The notes beneath the pieces are model-generated. The model was given only the letters and a program-made list of their open reading frames with translations, was not told the origin of the DNA and searched no databases. Shown here piece after piece: positions 17,260-26,193 of a stretch of 37,457 bases of DNA (its first letter is position 1; each line of letters opens with the position of its first letter). Origin of the DNA: an uncultured Pseudomonadota bacterium (lineage in GTDB: Bacteria > Pseudomonadota > Gammaproteobacteria > Burkholderiales > Burkholderiaceae); contig CAMLIZ010000031.1 of the NCBI GenBank assembly GCA_946480245.1, positions 1 to 37,457 of the forward strand, written 5' to 3'. The position numbers and the translations under genes are program-made.

Positions 17260-18188
17260 CGTTCGCTCCCGGCCACGCGCCGCGTGCCGAAAGCGGTGCG
17301 CCAGCGCGGCCAGAACAAGTTGACCGCCAGGCCCGCGAGCACCAGCGCCGCGGCCCCGAGCTTCCAGCCCGGCAGCGACTCACCAAGCCACAGCGCGGAC
17401 GCACCCATGCCGAACACCGGCACCAGCAGCGCCATCGGCGTGACCGTGGCCGCGGGGTGGCGCGCCAGCAGCCAGGCCCAGGCCGCATAGCCGAACAAGG
17501 TATTGCCCACCGACTGCCACAGCACCGCCGCCCAGGTGGCCGCATCAGCGGCGGCCAGCCCGTGCGCGATGGCCTGCGGCCCCTCGAGCGCGAGGCTCAA
17601 CAGCGCCAGCGGCGGCACGGCAAACAGGCTGGACCACACCATGTACGCCAGCATGTTCACGCCCACCGCGCGCCGCGCGACCACGTTACCGGCGGCCCAG
17701 CACAGCGCGGCCAGCAGCACCAGCACGAGCCCGAGCAAGGTGGTGCTGCCGCCGGTGTGGGCCGCGATCACGCCCAGCCCCGCGGCCGCGAGCAGCAACG
17801 CGACACCCTGGAACGCACGCAGCGGCGCGCTGGCCTGCCCGGCGCGGCCGCGCTCGAACCACATCGCCATGCCGATCGTGAAGAACACCTGCACCTGCAC
17901 CACGAGCGAGGCCAGCCCCGGGGTGATGTATTTCTGCACCGCGATGTAGAGCAGACCGAACTGGCCCGCGCCGATCAGCACGCCATAGGCGGCCAGCTCT
18001 TTCCACGGCACCGCCGGCCGGCGCAGGAAGAACGCCGCCGGCAGCAGCGCGAACAGGAAGCGCAAGGTCGCGAACAGCAGCGGCGGCAGGTGGCCCAACC
18101 CCAGCTTGATGACGACGAAGTTGCTGCCCCACACGGCGACGACCGCCAGGGCAAGCAGGAAGTGACGCAGGGGCAGAGTGGGTGTCAT
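17256..18188 (-). CDS. EamA-family (DMT) transporter
   Basis: A 310-aa inner-membrane protein with about ten transmembrane segments arranged as two EamA repeats. The first opens LLALAVVAVWGSNFVVIKLGLGHLPPLLFATLRF and the second LVLLAALCWAAGNVVARRAVG. These are the marks of drug/metabolite exporters of the RhaT/YdcZ superfamily; many export amino acids or other metabolites. The start MTPTLPLRHF (18188) precedes the first span directly. It is followed without a gap by the secreted-protein gene. The substrate cannot be read from the sequence. Confidence 0.9.
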   Translation of the reverse strand: MTPTLPLRHFLLALAVVAVWGSNFVVIKLGLGHLPPLLFATLRFLFALLPAAFFLRRPAVPWKELAAYGVLIGAGQFGLLYIAVQKYITPGLASLVVQVQVFFTIGMAMWFERGRAGQASAPLRAFQGVALLLAAAGLGVIAAHTGGSTTLLGLVLVLLAALCWAAGNVVARRAVGVNMLAYMVWSSLFAVPPLALLSLALEGPQAIAHGLAAADAATWAAVLWQSVGNTLFGYAAWAWLLARHPAATVTPMALLVPVFGMGASALWLGESLPGWKLGAAALVLAGLAVNLFWPRWRTAFGTRRVAGSER

Positions 18189-18234
18189 GGCCTGCGCACG
18201 GTAGCAGGGCGGGAGCCGCCGTGCAGCGCCCGGG

Positions 18235-19344
18235 TCACTCCGCGCGCAGGCCGGCCGCGACGATGCGGTCGCGTCCTTGCGCCTTGGCCTCGTACAACGC
18301 ACGGTCGGCGCGGCCCAGCGTCTGCTCCACGGTCTCGCCGGCCAGGTGCTGCGCCAGGCCGGCCGAGAAGCGCACCGGCACCGGCGTGTCACCCGCGCGC
18401 AGCGGTGCAGCGGCAAGCGCGCTGCGCCAGCGCTCGGTGGCCGCGCACGCGGCCGACGTGTCGGCGTCCTTCAGCAGCAGCACGAACTCCTCCCCGCCCC
18501 AGCGCGCCAGCACGTCGCACTTGCGTACCTGCGCCGCGCCCAGGCGCGCCACCGCGCGCAGAACCTCGTCGCCGGCAGCATGGCCGTAGCGGTCGTTCAC
18601 CTGCTTGAAGTGGTCGATGTCGATCAAGGCCACGCACCACGGATGCCCCGCGCGCTGGCTGCGCTCGCGCTCCTCCCGCATCAGCTCCTGCATGCGGCGG
18701 CGGTTGATCAAGCCGGTGAGCTCGTCGTGCGTGGCCATGTCCTGGATGCGGGCGAGCGCCTGCTGCAGCTCGCTACGCTGCGCCCGCAGGCGCTCGCGCA
18801 TCGCCGACAGCCGCGCGCCCAGCACCACCACGCCACAGACCACGATGGCGGTGAGCAGGAAGTAGGCCGCCTCCAGCTGCACCGGATAGCTCAGCGGGTC
18901 CACGTGCGACATCACCGCCATCGCCACGCCGAACAGCACCAGCGCGTAGGCCCCGACGAACAGCACCTGCGCATCGGACAGCCCGAACATGCCGAACATC
19001 AGCACCACGGCCAGGATCAGCGGCACGGCGCCGTGGGCAGTGCCGGCAATCATGTAGGCGACGGCGGCGCAGGCGATCGCATAGAGCATCTGCGCCAGCG
19101 TCATCGACGGATCGGCCAGGCGCCGCGACCAGCCGCAGCGGATCAGCACGAACGCCACCAGCAGGCCCACCAGCGACAGCGCGGTCCACTGCCACAGCCA
19201 GTGCCCGTCGGACAGGCCGGCGAGGTGCATGTAGTGCAGTGCGATCACGCAGCCCAGCATCAGCACCCAGGCGAGCGCGGATTGCGAAAGACGAAGACGC
19301 TGGTGGCGATCGGTCGTGAGCAGCAGGTCGATCAAGCGTGTCAT
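18235..19344 (-). CDS. Membrane-bound diguanylate cyclase (GGDEF)
   Basis: Makes cyclic di-GMP from two GTP. The 369-aa protein has about six transmembrane segments in residues 20-190 (a seven-helix-like sensory module, no clear named family), a short coiled coil, then a GGDEF domain starting DMATHDELTGLINRRRM. The active site is GGEEF. The inhibitory I-site RKCD lies five residues before it, so product feedback is expected. No EAL or HD-GYP domain is attached. It lies upstream of the EamA gene on the same strand with a 46-bp gap, so co-transcription is possible. Confidence 0.93.
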   Translation of the reverse strand: MTRLIDLLLTTDRHQRLRLSQSALAWVLMLGCVIALHYMHLAGLSDGHWLWQWTALSLVGLLVAFVLIRCGWSRRLADPSMTLAQMLYAIACAAVAYMIAGTAHGAVPLILAVVLMFGMFGLSDAQVLFVGAYALVLFGVAMAVMSHVDPLSYPVQLEAAYFLLTAIVVCGVVVLGARLSAMRERLRAQRSELQQALARIQDMATHDELTGLINRRRMQELMREERERSQRAGHPWCVALIDIDHFKQVNDRYGHAAGDEVLRAVARLGAAQVRKCDVLARWGGEEFVLLLKDADTSAACAATERWRSALAAAPLRAGDTPVPVRFSAGLAQHLAGETVEQTLGRADRALYEAKAQGRDRIVAAGLRAE

Positions 19345-19414
19345 GCAAGGCCGCAGCGTAGCGGCCGCGGCTGACGCCGGGCTTCGGTATCCACCCGGGT
19401 GTGCAACGGCGCCG

Positions 19415-19954
19415 TCAGCTTCTGCGCAGATGCCCGAGCGGCAGCGCGGCGCCCGCCTTCACCTCGCCCAGCGAGAAGCTGGTGTGGATGTCCTTCACGT
19501 TGGGCAGCTTGAACAGCGTGTCCATGCTCCAGCGCGAATAGGCGTCGAGGTCGGTGCAGATCACCTGCAGCTCGAAGGTGCCGGCGCCGCTGATGTAGTG
19601 GCAGGCGATCACCTCGGGCAGCGCCTGGATCGCGGCCTCCAGCGCGTGGGTGGCCTCGGCGTTGTTGCGCTCGGCATCCACGCGCACGAAGGCGAGCACG
19701 CCCAGGCCGATCTTGCGGCGGTCGAGCTCCGCGCGGTAGCCCGTGATGTAGCCCTGGTCCTCCAGCCACTTCACCCGGCGCCAGGTGGGCGCCGCGGACA
19801 GGCCGATGCGCCCGGCGAGCTCGGCGTTGGACAAGCGGGCGTCGCGCTGCAGCTCGGCCAGGATCGCCACGTCGTAGCGGTCCAGGCCGGCGCCGTGCGG
19901 CTCGGCCGGCTCGGGACTGCTGGTTTTCCCGGAATCCGGACTTCTCGATGGCAT
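19415..19954 (-). CDS. Lrp/AsnC-family regulator beside the IOR gene
   Basis: A 179-aa regulator with a 25-residue polar N-terminal extension, then the HTH LDRYDVAILAELQRDARLSNAELAGRIGLSAAPTWRRVKWL and a RAM domain with IACHYISGAGTFELQVICTDL. It is divergent from the indolepyruvate ferredoxin oxidoreductase gene, 126 bp apart, and probably controls it in response to an aromatic or other amino acid. It is a different branch from the pair at 11744-12695: the HTH has AAPTWRRVKWL in place of PTAVVERVKRL. Confidence 0.9.
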   Translation of the reverse strand: MPSRSPDSGKTSSPEPAEPHGAGLDRYDVAILAELQRDARLSNAELAGRIGLSAAPTWRRVKWLEDQGYITGYRAELDRRKIGLGVLAFVRVDAERNNAEATHALEAAIQALPEVIACHYISGAGTFELQVICTDLDAYSRWSMDTLFKLPNVKDIHTSFSLGEVKAGAALPLGHLRRS

Positions 19955-19978
19955 CGTTTCTCTTTACCTTACCTGTAC

Positions 19979-20032
19979 GCAAGATTATTGCCGACTGGCG
20001 CCCGTGGCCGGCAAACATGGAAAACACTTGCC
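19979..20032. promoter_or_regulatory. Candidate Lrp-type operators in the divergent gap
   Basis: Two symmetric elements with the same ends lie in this gap: GCAA (19979-19982) with TTGC (19988-19991) around an AT-rich centre, and GGCAA (20010-20014) with TTGCC (20028-20032). TATAGA at 20044-20049 may be the -10 of the oxidoreductase gene, 31 bases before its ATG; I see no good -35. The repeated GCAA/TTGC ends suggest cooperative binding by the neighbouring Lrp protein. Confidence 0.45.
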
Positions 20033-20080
20033 AGCACGAAATCTATAGACTCGTCGCTCCAGCTCCACCGCCCGCACACC

Positions 20081-23000
20081 ATGAACGCACCGCTGCCCGA
20101 GTCGATCCGCAAGGCCCTGGAGAGCGTCACGCTCGACGACAAGTACGCGCTCGAAACCGGCCGCGCCTTCATGAGCGGGGTGCAGGCGCTCGTGCGGCTG
20201 CCGATGCTGCAGCGCAAGCGCGACGAGTTGGCCGGGCTCAACACCGCGGGCTTCATCAGCGGCTATCGCGGCTCGCCGCTGGGCACCTACGACCAGGCGC
20301 TGTGGCAGGCCAAGAAGCACCTGGCCGCCAACCACATCGTGTTCCAGCCCGGCGTCAACGAGGAGCTGGGTGCCACCGCGGTGTGGGGCACGCAGATGCT
20401 CGACCTGTACCCGCAGCAGCGCAAATTCGACGGCGTGTTCGGCATCTGGTACGGCAAGGGCCCGGGCGTGGACCGCTGCTCCGACGTGTTCAAGCACGCC
20501 AACATGGCCGGCACCACGCCCTGGGGCGGCGTGATCGCGGTGGCCGGTGACGACCACGTGGCCAAGAGCTCCACCGCCGCGCACCAGAGCGACCACATTT
20601 TCAAGGCCTGCGGCCTGCCGGTGTTCTTCCCGTCCACGGTGCAGGAGATCCTGGACCTCGGCCTGCACGCGTTTGCCATGAGCCGCTTCAGCGGCGTGTG
20701 GACCGGCATGAAGACGATCCAGGAGATCGTCGAGTCCAGCGCCACCGCCATGATCGATCCCGAGCGGGTGCAGATCGTGATTCCCGAGTTCGACATGCCG
20801 CCGGGCGGCCTGCACATCCGCTGGCCCGACGCGGCGCTGGACCAGGAGGCCCGGCTGTTCGACTACAAGTGGTACGCGGCGCTGGCCTACGTGCGCGCCA
20901 ACAAGCTCAACCACAACGTGATCGCCGGCCCGCACGACCGCTTCGGCATCATCGCCAGCGGCAAGGCCTTCAACGACACGCGCCAGGCACTTCACGACCT
21001 CGGGCTGGACGACGAGACCTGCCGCGCCCTCGGCATCCGGCTGCACAAGGTCAACGTGGTATGGCCGCTGGAGGCCACCATCACGCGCGACTTCGCGCTC
21101 GGGCTGCAGGAGATCCTGGTGGTCGAGGAGAAGCGCCAGGTCATCGAATACCAGGTGAAGGAAGAGCTCTACAACTGGCGCCCCGACGTGCGGCCGCAGG
21201 TGCTGGGCAAGTTCGACGAGCCGTCGGGCGACAACACCTCGGGCGGCGAATGGAGCATGCCCAACCCGAGCGAGAACTGGCTGCTGCGCGCCAAGGCCGA
21301 CCTGACGCCGGCGATCATCGCCAAGGCGATCGCCAAACGGCTGAACAAGCTCGGCGTGCCGGCCGACATCGCCACGCGCATGGACGCGCGGCTGGCGGTG
21401 ATCGAGGCCAAGGAGCGCGCGCTGGTGGAGGTGAACACGCAGGGCGCCGACCGCACGCCGTGGTTCTGCTCCGGCTGCCCGCATAACACCAGCACGCGCG
21501 TGCCCGAGGGCTCGCGCGCGGTGGCCGGCATCGGCTGCCACTACATGGTCAACTGGATGCCCGGCCGCGCCACCAGCACGTTCACGCAGATGGGCGGCGA
21601 AGGCGTCACCTGGGTCGGCCAGGCGCCCTTCACCAACGAGAAGCACCTGTTCGCCAACCTGGGCGACGGCACTTACTTCCACAGCGGTCTGCTCGCCATC
21701 CGCCAGGCCATCGCGGCCGGCGTGAACATCACCTACAAGATCCTCTACAACGACGCGGTGGCCATGACCGGCGGCCAGCAGGTGGGCGAGCGGCCTGAAG
21801 GGCACTCGGTGCTGCAGATCATGCAGAGCCTGAAGGCCGAGGGCGTGAGCGCCTTGCGCATCGTCACCGACGAGCCGGCCAAGTACGACGGCGTGCAGCT
21901 GGTGCCCGGCGTCACCGTGCATCACCGCGACGAGCTCGACGCCATCCAGCGCGAGCTGCGCGAGATCGCCGGCACCACGGCGATCATCTACGACCAGACC
22001 TGCGCCACCGAGAAGCGGCGCCGGCGCAAGCGCGGCAAGATGGTCGACCCCGCCAAGCGCGTGGTGATCAACGAGCTGGTGTGCGAGGGCTGTGGCGACT
22101 GCTCGGTGCAGAGCAACTGCCTGAGCGTGGAGCCGGTGGAAACCGAGTTCGGCCGCAAGCGCCGCATCAACCAGAACAGCTGCAACAAGGACTACTCCTG
22201 CGTGAAGGGCTTCTGCCCCAGCTTCGTCACGGTGGAAGGCGGGCAGCCGAAGAAGCCCAAGAAGGACAAGGGCCACGACCCGTTCGCGCTGCCGCCGATC
22301 CCCGATCCTGCACTGCCGCTGGCCGAGGAGGCCTGGGGCATCGTGGTGGCCGGCGTCGGCGGCACCGGCGTGATCACGATCGGCCAGCTGCTGGGCATGG
22401 CCGCGCACCTCGAGGGCAAGGGCGTGGTCACGCAGGACGCGGCCGGCCTGGCGCAAAAGGGCGGCGCCACCTGGAGCCACGTGCAGATCGCCAACCGGCC
22501 CGACGCGATCCACACCACCAAGGTGGACACGGCCAAGGCCGACCTGGTGATCGCCTGCGACGAGATCGTCGCCGCCAACAAGGCCACCTTGGCCGTGATG
22601 CACCCCGAGCGCACGTACGTGGCGCTGAACACGCACAAGACGCCCACCGCCACCTTCGTGAACAACCCGAACTGGCAGTTCCCCGGCAGCACCTGCGAGC
22701 AGGCGATCGGCGGCGCCGTGCAGCGCATCGGCTCGATCGATGCGGACGAGCTGGCGGTCAAGCTGCTGGGCGACTCGATCTACGCCAACCCGCTGATGCT
22801 CGGCTATGCCTGGCAGCAGGGCCGCGTGCCGCTGAGCCATGCGTCGCTGATGCGCGCGATCGAGCTCAACGGCGTGCAGGTACCGGCCAACAAGGCCGCG
22901 TTCGAATGGGGCCGGCGCGCCGCGCACGACCTGGCGGGCGTGCAGGCGCTGTACCAGGCGGGCCAGGTGATCCAGCTGGTCAAGAAGCCCTCGCTCGAGG

Positions 23001-23638
23001 AGATGGTCGCCAAGCGGGTGGCCTTTCTCACCGACTACCAGGACGCCGCATACGCCGCGCGGTACCAGGCCTTCGTCGACCAGGTGCGCGGCGCCGAAGC
23101 ACCGCTGAACAGCACCCGGCTTACCGAATCGGTGGCGCGCTACCTCTTCAAGCTGATGGCCTACAAGGACGAGTACGAGGTGGCGCGCCTGCACACGCAA
23201 ACCGGCTTTGCCGAGAAGATCGCCGACCAGTTCGAAGGCGACTACAAGCTCGTGTTCCACCTGGCGCCGCCACTGCTGGCCAAGACCAACGACAAGGGCG
23301 AGCTGCAGAAAAGGCCTTACGGTCCATGGATGCTGAAGGCCTTCGGGCTGCTGGCCCGGCTCAAGGGCCTGCGCGGCGGCGCGTTCGACGTGTTCGGCCG
23401 TACCGAGGAGCGCCGCACCGAGCGCGCGCTGATCGGCGAGTACCGCGCGTGCATCGAGGAGCTGCTGCACGGCCTGAATGCCGACACGCTGCCGGCGGCG
23501 CTGGAGATCGCGCGGCTGCCGGAGGAGATCCGCGGCTATGGCCATGTGAAGGCGCGCCACCTTGCCGCCGTGCGGCCCAAGTGGGCGCGGCTGATGGCGC
23601 AATGGCGCGACGGCGCCACGCAGCAGCGGGCGGCCTGA
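20081..23638 (+). CDS. Indolepyruvate ferredoxin oxidoreductase, fused subunits
   Basis: Oxidatively decarboxylates arylpyruvates (from Trp, Phe, Tyr) to arylacetyl-CoA with a ferredoxin-type acceptor. The 1185-aa protein fuses the alpha and beta parts of archaeal IOR, the normal form in betaproteobacteria. It has the pyruvate-binding N-terminal domain (GFISGYRGSPLGTYD), the TPP domain (CSGCPHNTSTRVPEGS, GGEGVTWVGQ, ANLGDGTYFHSG), a cluster-binding Cys set (CEGCGDCSVQSNC ... CNKDYSCVKGFCP), and a C-terminal gamma-type domain (GVGGTGVITIGQLLG). Start MNAPLPESIRKALE at 20081. A terminator follows. An Lrp-type regulator is divergent upstream. Confidence 0.96.
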   Translation: MNAPLPESIRKALESVTLDDKYALETGRAFMSGVQALVRLPMLQRKRDELAGLNTAGFISGYRGSPLGTYDQALWQAKKHLAANHIVFQPGVNEELGATAVWGTQMLDLYPQQRKFDGVFGIWYGKGPGVDRCSDVFKHANMAGTTPWGGVIAVAGDDHVAKSSTAAHQSDHIFKACGLPVFFPSTVQEILDLGLHAFAMSRFSGVWTGMKTIQEIVESSATAMIDPERVQIVIPEFDMPPGGLHIRWPDAALDQEARLFDYKWYAALAYVRANKLNHNVIAGPHDRFGIIASGKAFNDTRQALHDLGLDDETCRALGIRLHKVNVVWPLEATITRDFALGLQEILVVEEKRQVIEYQVKEELYNWRPDVRPQVLGKFDEPSGDNTSGGEWSMPNPSENWLLRAKADLTPAIIAKAIAKRLNKLGVPADIATRMDARLAVIEAKERALVEVNTQGADRTPWFCSGCPHNTSTRVPEGSRAVAGIGCHYMVNWMPGRATSTFTQMGGEGVTWVGQAPFTNEKHLFANLGDGTYFHSGLLAIRQAIAAGVNITYKILYNDAVAMTGGQQVGERPEGHSVLQIMQSLKAEGVSALRIVTDEPAKYDGVQLVPGVTVHHRDELDAIQRELREIAGTTAIIYDQTCATEKRRRRKRGKMVDPAKRVVINELVCEGCGDCSVQSNCLSVEPVETEFGRKRRINQNSCNKDYSCVKGFCPSFVTVEGGQPKKPKKDKGHDPFALPPIPDPALPLAEEAWGIVVAGVGGTGVITIGQLLGMAAHLEGKGVVTQDAAGLAQKGGATWSHVQIANRPDAIHTTKVDTAKADLVIACDEIVAANKATLAVMHPERTYVALNTHKTPTATFVNNPNWQFPGSTCEQAIGGAVQRIGSIDADELAVKLLGDSIYANPLMLGYAWQQGRVPLSHASLMRAIELNGVQVPANKAAFEWGRRAAHDLAGVQALYQAGQVIQLVKKPSLEEMVAKRVAFLTDYQDAAYAARYQAFVDQVRGAEAPLNSTRLTESVARYLFKLMAYKDEYEVARLHTQTGFAEKIADQFEGDYKLVFHLAPPLLAKTNDKGELQKRPYGPWMLKAFGLLARLKGLRGGAFDVFGRTEERRTERALIGEYRACIEELLHGLNADTLPAALEIARLPEEIRGYGHVKARHLAAVRPKWARLMAQWRDGATQQRAA

Positions 23639-23657
23639 TCCTCCCGCGCATTCGCAC

Positions 23658-23685
23658 ACGGCGGCCCCTGGGCCGCCGTTGTCTT
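23658..23685 (+). terminator. Intrinsic terminator after the IOR gene
   Basis: ACGGCGGCCC (23658-23667) pairs perfectly with GGGCCGCCGT (23670-23679), leaving a two-base loop, so the actual hairpin will have eight or nine pairs. It is followed by a T-rich run, TGTCTTTG. It lies 20 bases after the stop codon and before the cytochrome b561 gene. Confidence 0.75.
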
Positions 23686-23752
23686 TGGGTGCCGAGCGAA
23701 GATGAGCGGCGAGACGGCCGTTCACGCCATTTGAACCTTGAGGTCAAGCCCC

Positions 23753-24331
23753 ATGAACCGAGCCGCCGCCCACAGCCACCAGACTTCGGTGGCCATGAAC
23801 GACGACGCCCGCTACTCCACGCCCGCCATCGTGCTGCACTGGCTGCTCGCGCTGATGATCGTCACCTCGTTCTGCGTGGGCACCTACATGGCCGATCTGC
23901 CGCTCTCGCCCACCCGGCTCAAGCTGTTCAACTGGCACAAGTGGGCGGGCATCACGATCCTCACGCTGTCGGCGCTGCGCCTGCTGTGGCGCCTGACGCA
24001 CCGGCCGCCGGCCGACGTGCCGATGCCGCCGTGGCAGCGCAGCGCCGCGCACGCGCTGCACTGGGGGATGTACGCGCTGTTCTTCGCGGTGCCGCTGGTC
24101 GGCTGGGCCTACTCCTCGGCAGCCGGCTTTCCGATCGTGGTGTACGGTGTGCTGCCGCTGCCCGACTTCGTGCCGGTCGACAAGGCGCTGGCGGCGGCCA
24201 TCAAGCCCTGGCACGGCCGGCTGGCCTGGCTTCTGGCGGCGCTGGTGGCTGCCCACGTGGCGGCTGCGCTGAAGCACCACTTCATCGACCGCGACGGGCT
24301 GCTGCTGCGCATGCGCCCGGGTCGCGGCTGA
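23753..24331 (+). CDS. Cytochrome b561 family protein
   Basis: A 192-aa di-heme membrane protein with four transmembrane helices. Candidate heme ligands are the His in IVLHWLLA, NWHKWAG, HALHWGMY and the C-terminal AAHVAAALKHHF. Start ATG at 23753, with GAGG nine bases upstream; an ATG 14 codons later is possible. In E. coli the b561 gene yceJ lies beside yceI; here the same pairing occurs with three YceI genes immediately downstream (17 bp to the first). Likely moves electrons between quinol and a periplasmic partner; partner unknown. Confidence 0.92.
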   Translation: MNRAAAHSHQTSVAMNDDARYSTPAIVLHWLLALMIVTSFCVGTYMADLPLSPTRLKLFNWHKWAGITILTLSALRLLWRLTHRPPADVPMPPWQRSAAHALHWGMYALFFAVPLVGWAYSSAAGFPIVVYGVLPLPDFVPVDKALAAAIKPWHGRLAWLLAALVAAHVAAALKHHFIDRDGLLLRMRPGRG

Positions 24332-24348
24332 ACCCGCAAGGTACGACC

Positions 24349-24903
24349 ATGAAACACCTCCTCGCCTTCACGCTCGCCGCGGTGCTCACGCTGCCGGCCT
24401 TCGCGCAACAGCTGGTGCCGGCGCAAAGCCGCATCGCCTTCACCAGCCACCAGATGGGCGTGCCGGTGGAAGGCACGTTCAAGCGTTTCGACGCCCAGGT
24501 GGCCTTCGATCCCAAGAAGCCAGAAGCCGCGAAGATCGGGCTCACGATCGAGCTGGCCAGCGCGTCGCTGGGCGCGCCCGAGAGCGAGGCCGAGCTGGTC
24601 AAGCAGCCCTGGTTCGACACCTCGCACTTCCCGAAGGCGACGTTCCAGTCCACCGCAGTCAAGCGCGTGGCGCCGAACCGCTTCGACGTGAGCGGCAAGC
24701 TCACGATCAAGGGCCAGTCGCGCGACGTGAGCGTGCCGGTGACGCTGACCCAGGCCGGTGGCACCACCACGGCCAGCGGCGGCTTCACCTTGAAACGCCT
24801 GGACTTCAAGATCGGTGAAGGCGAATGGGCCGACACCTCGATGGTCGCCAACGACGTGCAGGTGAGCTTCAAGCTCGCGCTGACCGGCGTGGCGCCGCTG
24901 TAG
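24349..24903 (+). CDS. YceI-family periplasmic protein 1
   Basis: A 184-aa lipocalin-like protein with signal peptide MKHLLAFTLAAVLTLPAFAQ. YceI proteins form a beta-barrel that binds polyisoprenoid lipids. This copy reads QLVPAQSRIAFTSHQMGVPVEGTFKRFDAQVAFDPKKP, then SHFPKATFQSTAVKR and KLTIKGQSRDVSVPVTL. It lacks the paired Cys and the CGGDF motif seen in the other two copies and is the most divergent. It starts 17 bp after the b561 stop. The likely partner is the adjacent cytochrome. Confidence 0.92.
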   Translation: MKHLLAFTLAAVLTLPAFAQQLVPAQSRIAFTSHQMGVPVEGTFKRFDAQVAFDPKKPEAAKIGLTIELASASLGAPESEAELVKQPWFDTSHFPKATFQSTAVKRVAPNRFDVSGKLTIKGQSRDVSVPVTLTQAGGTTTASGGFTLKRLDFKIGEGEWADTSMVANDVQVSFKLALTGVAPL

Positions 24904-24933
24904 TTCCCCTCCTCACCCACAAGGATCGCTCCG

Positions 24934-25509
24934 ATGCATCGCACCGCCCTTGCCGTGCTGGCCGCCGCCTGCCTAGCCACCACTGTCGCCCATGCCGAAA
25001 CCGCCACCTACAAGGTGGACCCGACGCACACCATCGTCACCTACGAGATCAGCCACTTCGGCACCTCGACCAACCGGGGCCGCTTCCGTGCCAAGGAAGG
25101 CACGGTGCAGCTGGACCGTGCGGCCAAGACCGGCCAGGTCAACGTCAGCTTCGACGTGGCCGACGTGAGCACCGGTGTCGCCGCGATGGACAAGCACCTG
25201 CAGAGCCCGGACTTCTTCGACATGGCCAAGTTCCCGCAGGTGACCTTCGCGGGCGACAAGTTCTCGTTCGACGGCGACAAGGTCAACCAGGTCAGCGGCA
25301 CGCTCACCATGCTCGGCAAGAGCCAGCCGGTCACGTTGAAGGCGACGCACTTCAACTGCTACACCAACCCGATGTTCAAGCGCGAGGTGTGCGGCGGCGA
25401 CTTCGAAACCACGATCCAGCGCAGCCAGTGGGGCGTGAGCTACGGCCTGCAATACGGCTTCCCCGATGCCGTGCACCTGCTGGTGCAGGTGGAAGGCGTG
25501 AAGCAATAG
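24934..25509 (+). CDS. YceI-family periplasmic protein 2
   Basis: A 191-aa protein with signal peptide (MHRTALAVLAAACLATTVAHAE), then TYKVDPTHTIVTYEISHFGTSTNRGRF, the canonical YceI opening. The barrel segments SPDFFDMAKFPQVTF and GTLTMLGKSQPVTLKATHF follow. Near the C-terminus come CYTNPMFKREVCGGDFETTIQRSQWG and VHLLVQVEGVKQ. The two Cys (FNCYT and EVCGG) may form a disulphide. Thirty bases after copy 1, nine before copy 3. Confidence 0.94.
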   Translation: MHRTALAVLAAACLATTVAHAETATYKVDPTHTIVTYEISHFGTSTNRGRFRAKEGTVQLDRAAKTGQVNVSFDVADVSTGVAAMDKHLQSPDFFDMAKFPQVTFAGDKFSFDGDKVNQVSGTLTMLGKSQPVTLKATHFNCYTNPMFKREVCGGDFETTIQRSQWGVSYGLQYGFPDAVHLLVQVEGVKQ

Positions 25510-25518
25510 GCAAGCGCG

Positions 25519-26088
25519 ATGCGCGCGGCGCTGCTGCTGTCGCTCGGCCTCTCGGCGGCCGCCGCGGCGCATGCGGCGCCGCTCACCTACCGGCTCGATC
25601 CAGAGCACACGTGGGTGACCTTCGAGGTGCGGCACTTCGGCACCTCCACCTTGCGCGGCAGCTTCGGCCCCGTGAGCGGGGCGGTACAGCTCGACCGTGA
25701 AGGCAGCGGCAGCTACGTGGGGCTGACGATCGCCACCGCCACCGTGAGCACCGGCGTGAAGCTGCTGGACCGGCGCCTGTGCGAGGCCGACCTGCTGGCC
25801 TGCACCGGCGACGGCGCCGTCGCCTACTTCGTGGCGCGCCAGTTCCGCTTCAGCGGCCCGGCGCTGGCCGAAGTGCGTGGTGAATTCACCTGGCGCGGCG
25901 TGAGCCAGCCGCTCAGCCTGCAGGCGGAGCACTTCGGCTGCCACACCCATCCGCGACTGAAACGCGAGGTGTGCGGCGGCGACTTCCAGGCCATGCTGCA
26001 GCGCAGCGCCTTCGGCGCCAGCTTCGGCCTGCCTTTCGTGGCCGACGAAGTGCGACTGAAGATCGCCGTCGAGGGCGTGCGCGACTGA
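25519..26088 (+). CDS. YceI-family periplasmic protein 3
   Basis: A 189-aa paralogue closest to copy 2: signal peptide with an Ala-rich core, then YRLDPEHTWVTFEVRHFGTSTLRGSFG. It keeps HFGCHTHPRLKREVCGGDF and the VEGVRD end. It replaces the middle DFFDMAKFP segment with a Cys-containing stretch, RRLCEADLLACTGDG, so it has two more Cys than copy 2. This may change lipid specificity or add a disulphide. It closes the b561-YceI operon; 105 bp separate it from the next kinase gene. Confidence 0.92.
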   Translation: MRAALLLSLGLSAAAAAHAAPLTYRLDPEHTWVTFEVRHFGTSTLRGSFGPVSGAVQLDREGSGSYVGLTIATATVSTGVKLLDRRLCEADLLACTGDGAVAYFVARQFRFSGPALAEVRGEFTWRGVSQPLSLQAEHFGCHTHPRLKREVCGGDFQAMLQRSAFGASFGLPFVADEVRLKIAVEGVRD

Positions 26089-26193
26089 GGCGGGCGTCCG
26101 GCTCATCCGCTTTCGGTGCAGCCTGTCGGCCGCGGCGCACGCCTTGTCGCAGTGCGCTTTCGGGGCTCCGGCGCGCCCCGTACAGTGGGCCCC

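Noticed and set aside
20017..20080. Upstream ATG (MENTCQHEIYRL) for a gene before the IOR start
   Set aside because: It is in a different frame from the IOR gene, antisense to nothing, and soon runs into a shadow of IOR with Arg-rich composition and no ribosome site.
19985..23725. 1246-codon open frame on the minus strand
   Set aside because: It is the exact antisense of the IOR gene, which has full family motifs; the antisense product is Arg/His/Val/Gly-rich with no recognisable domain. High GC gives long antisense frames throughout this window.
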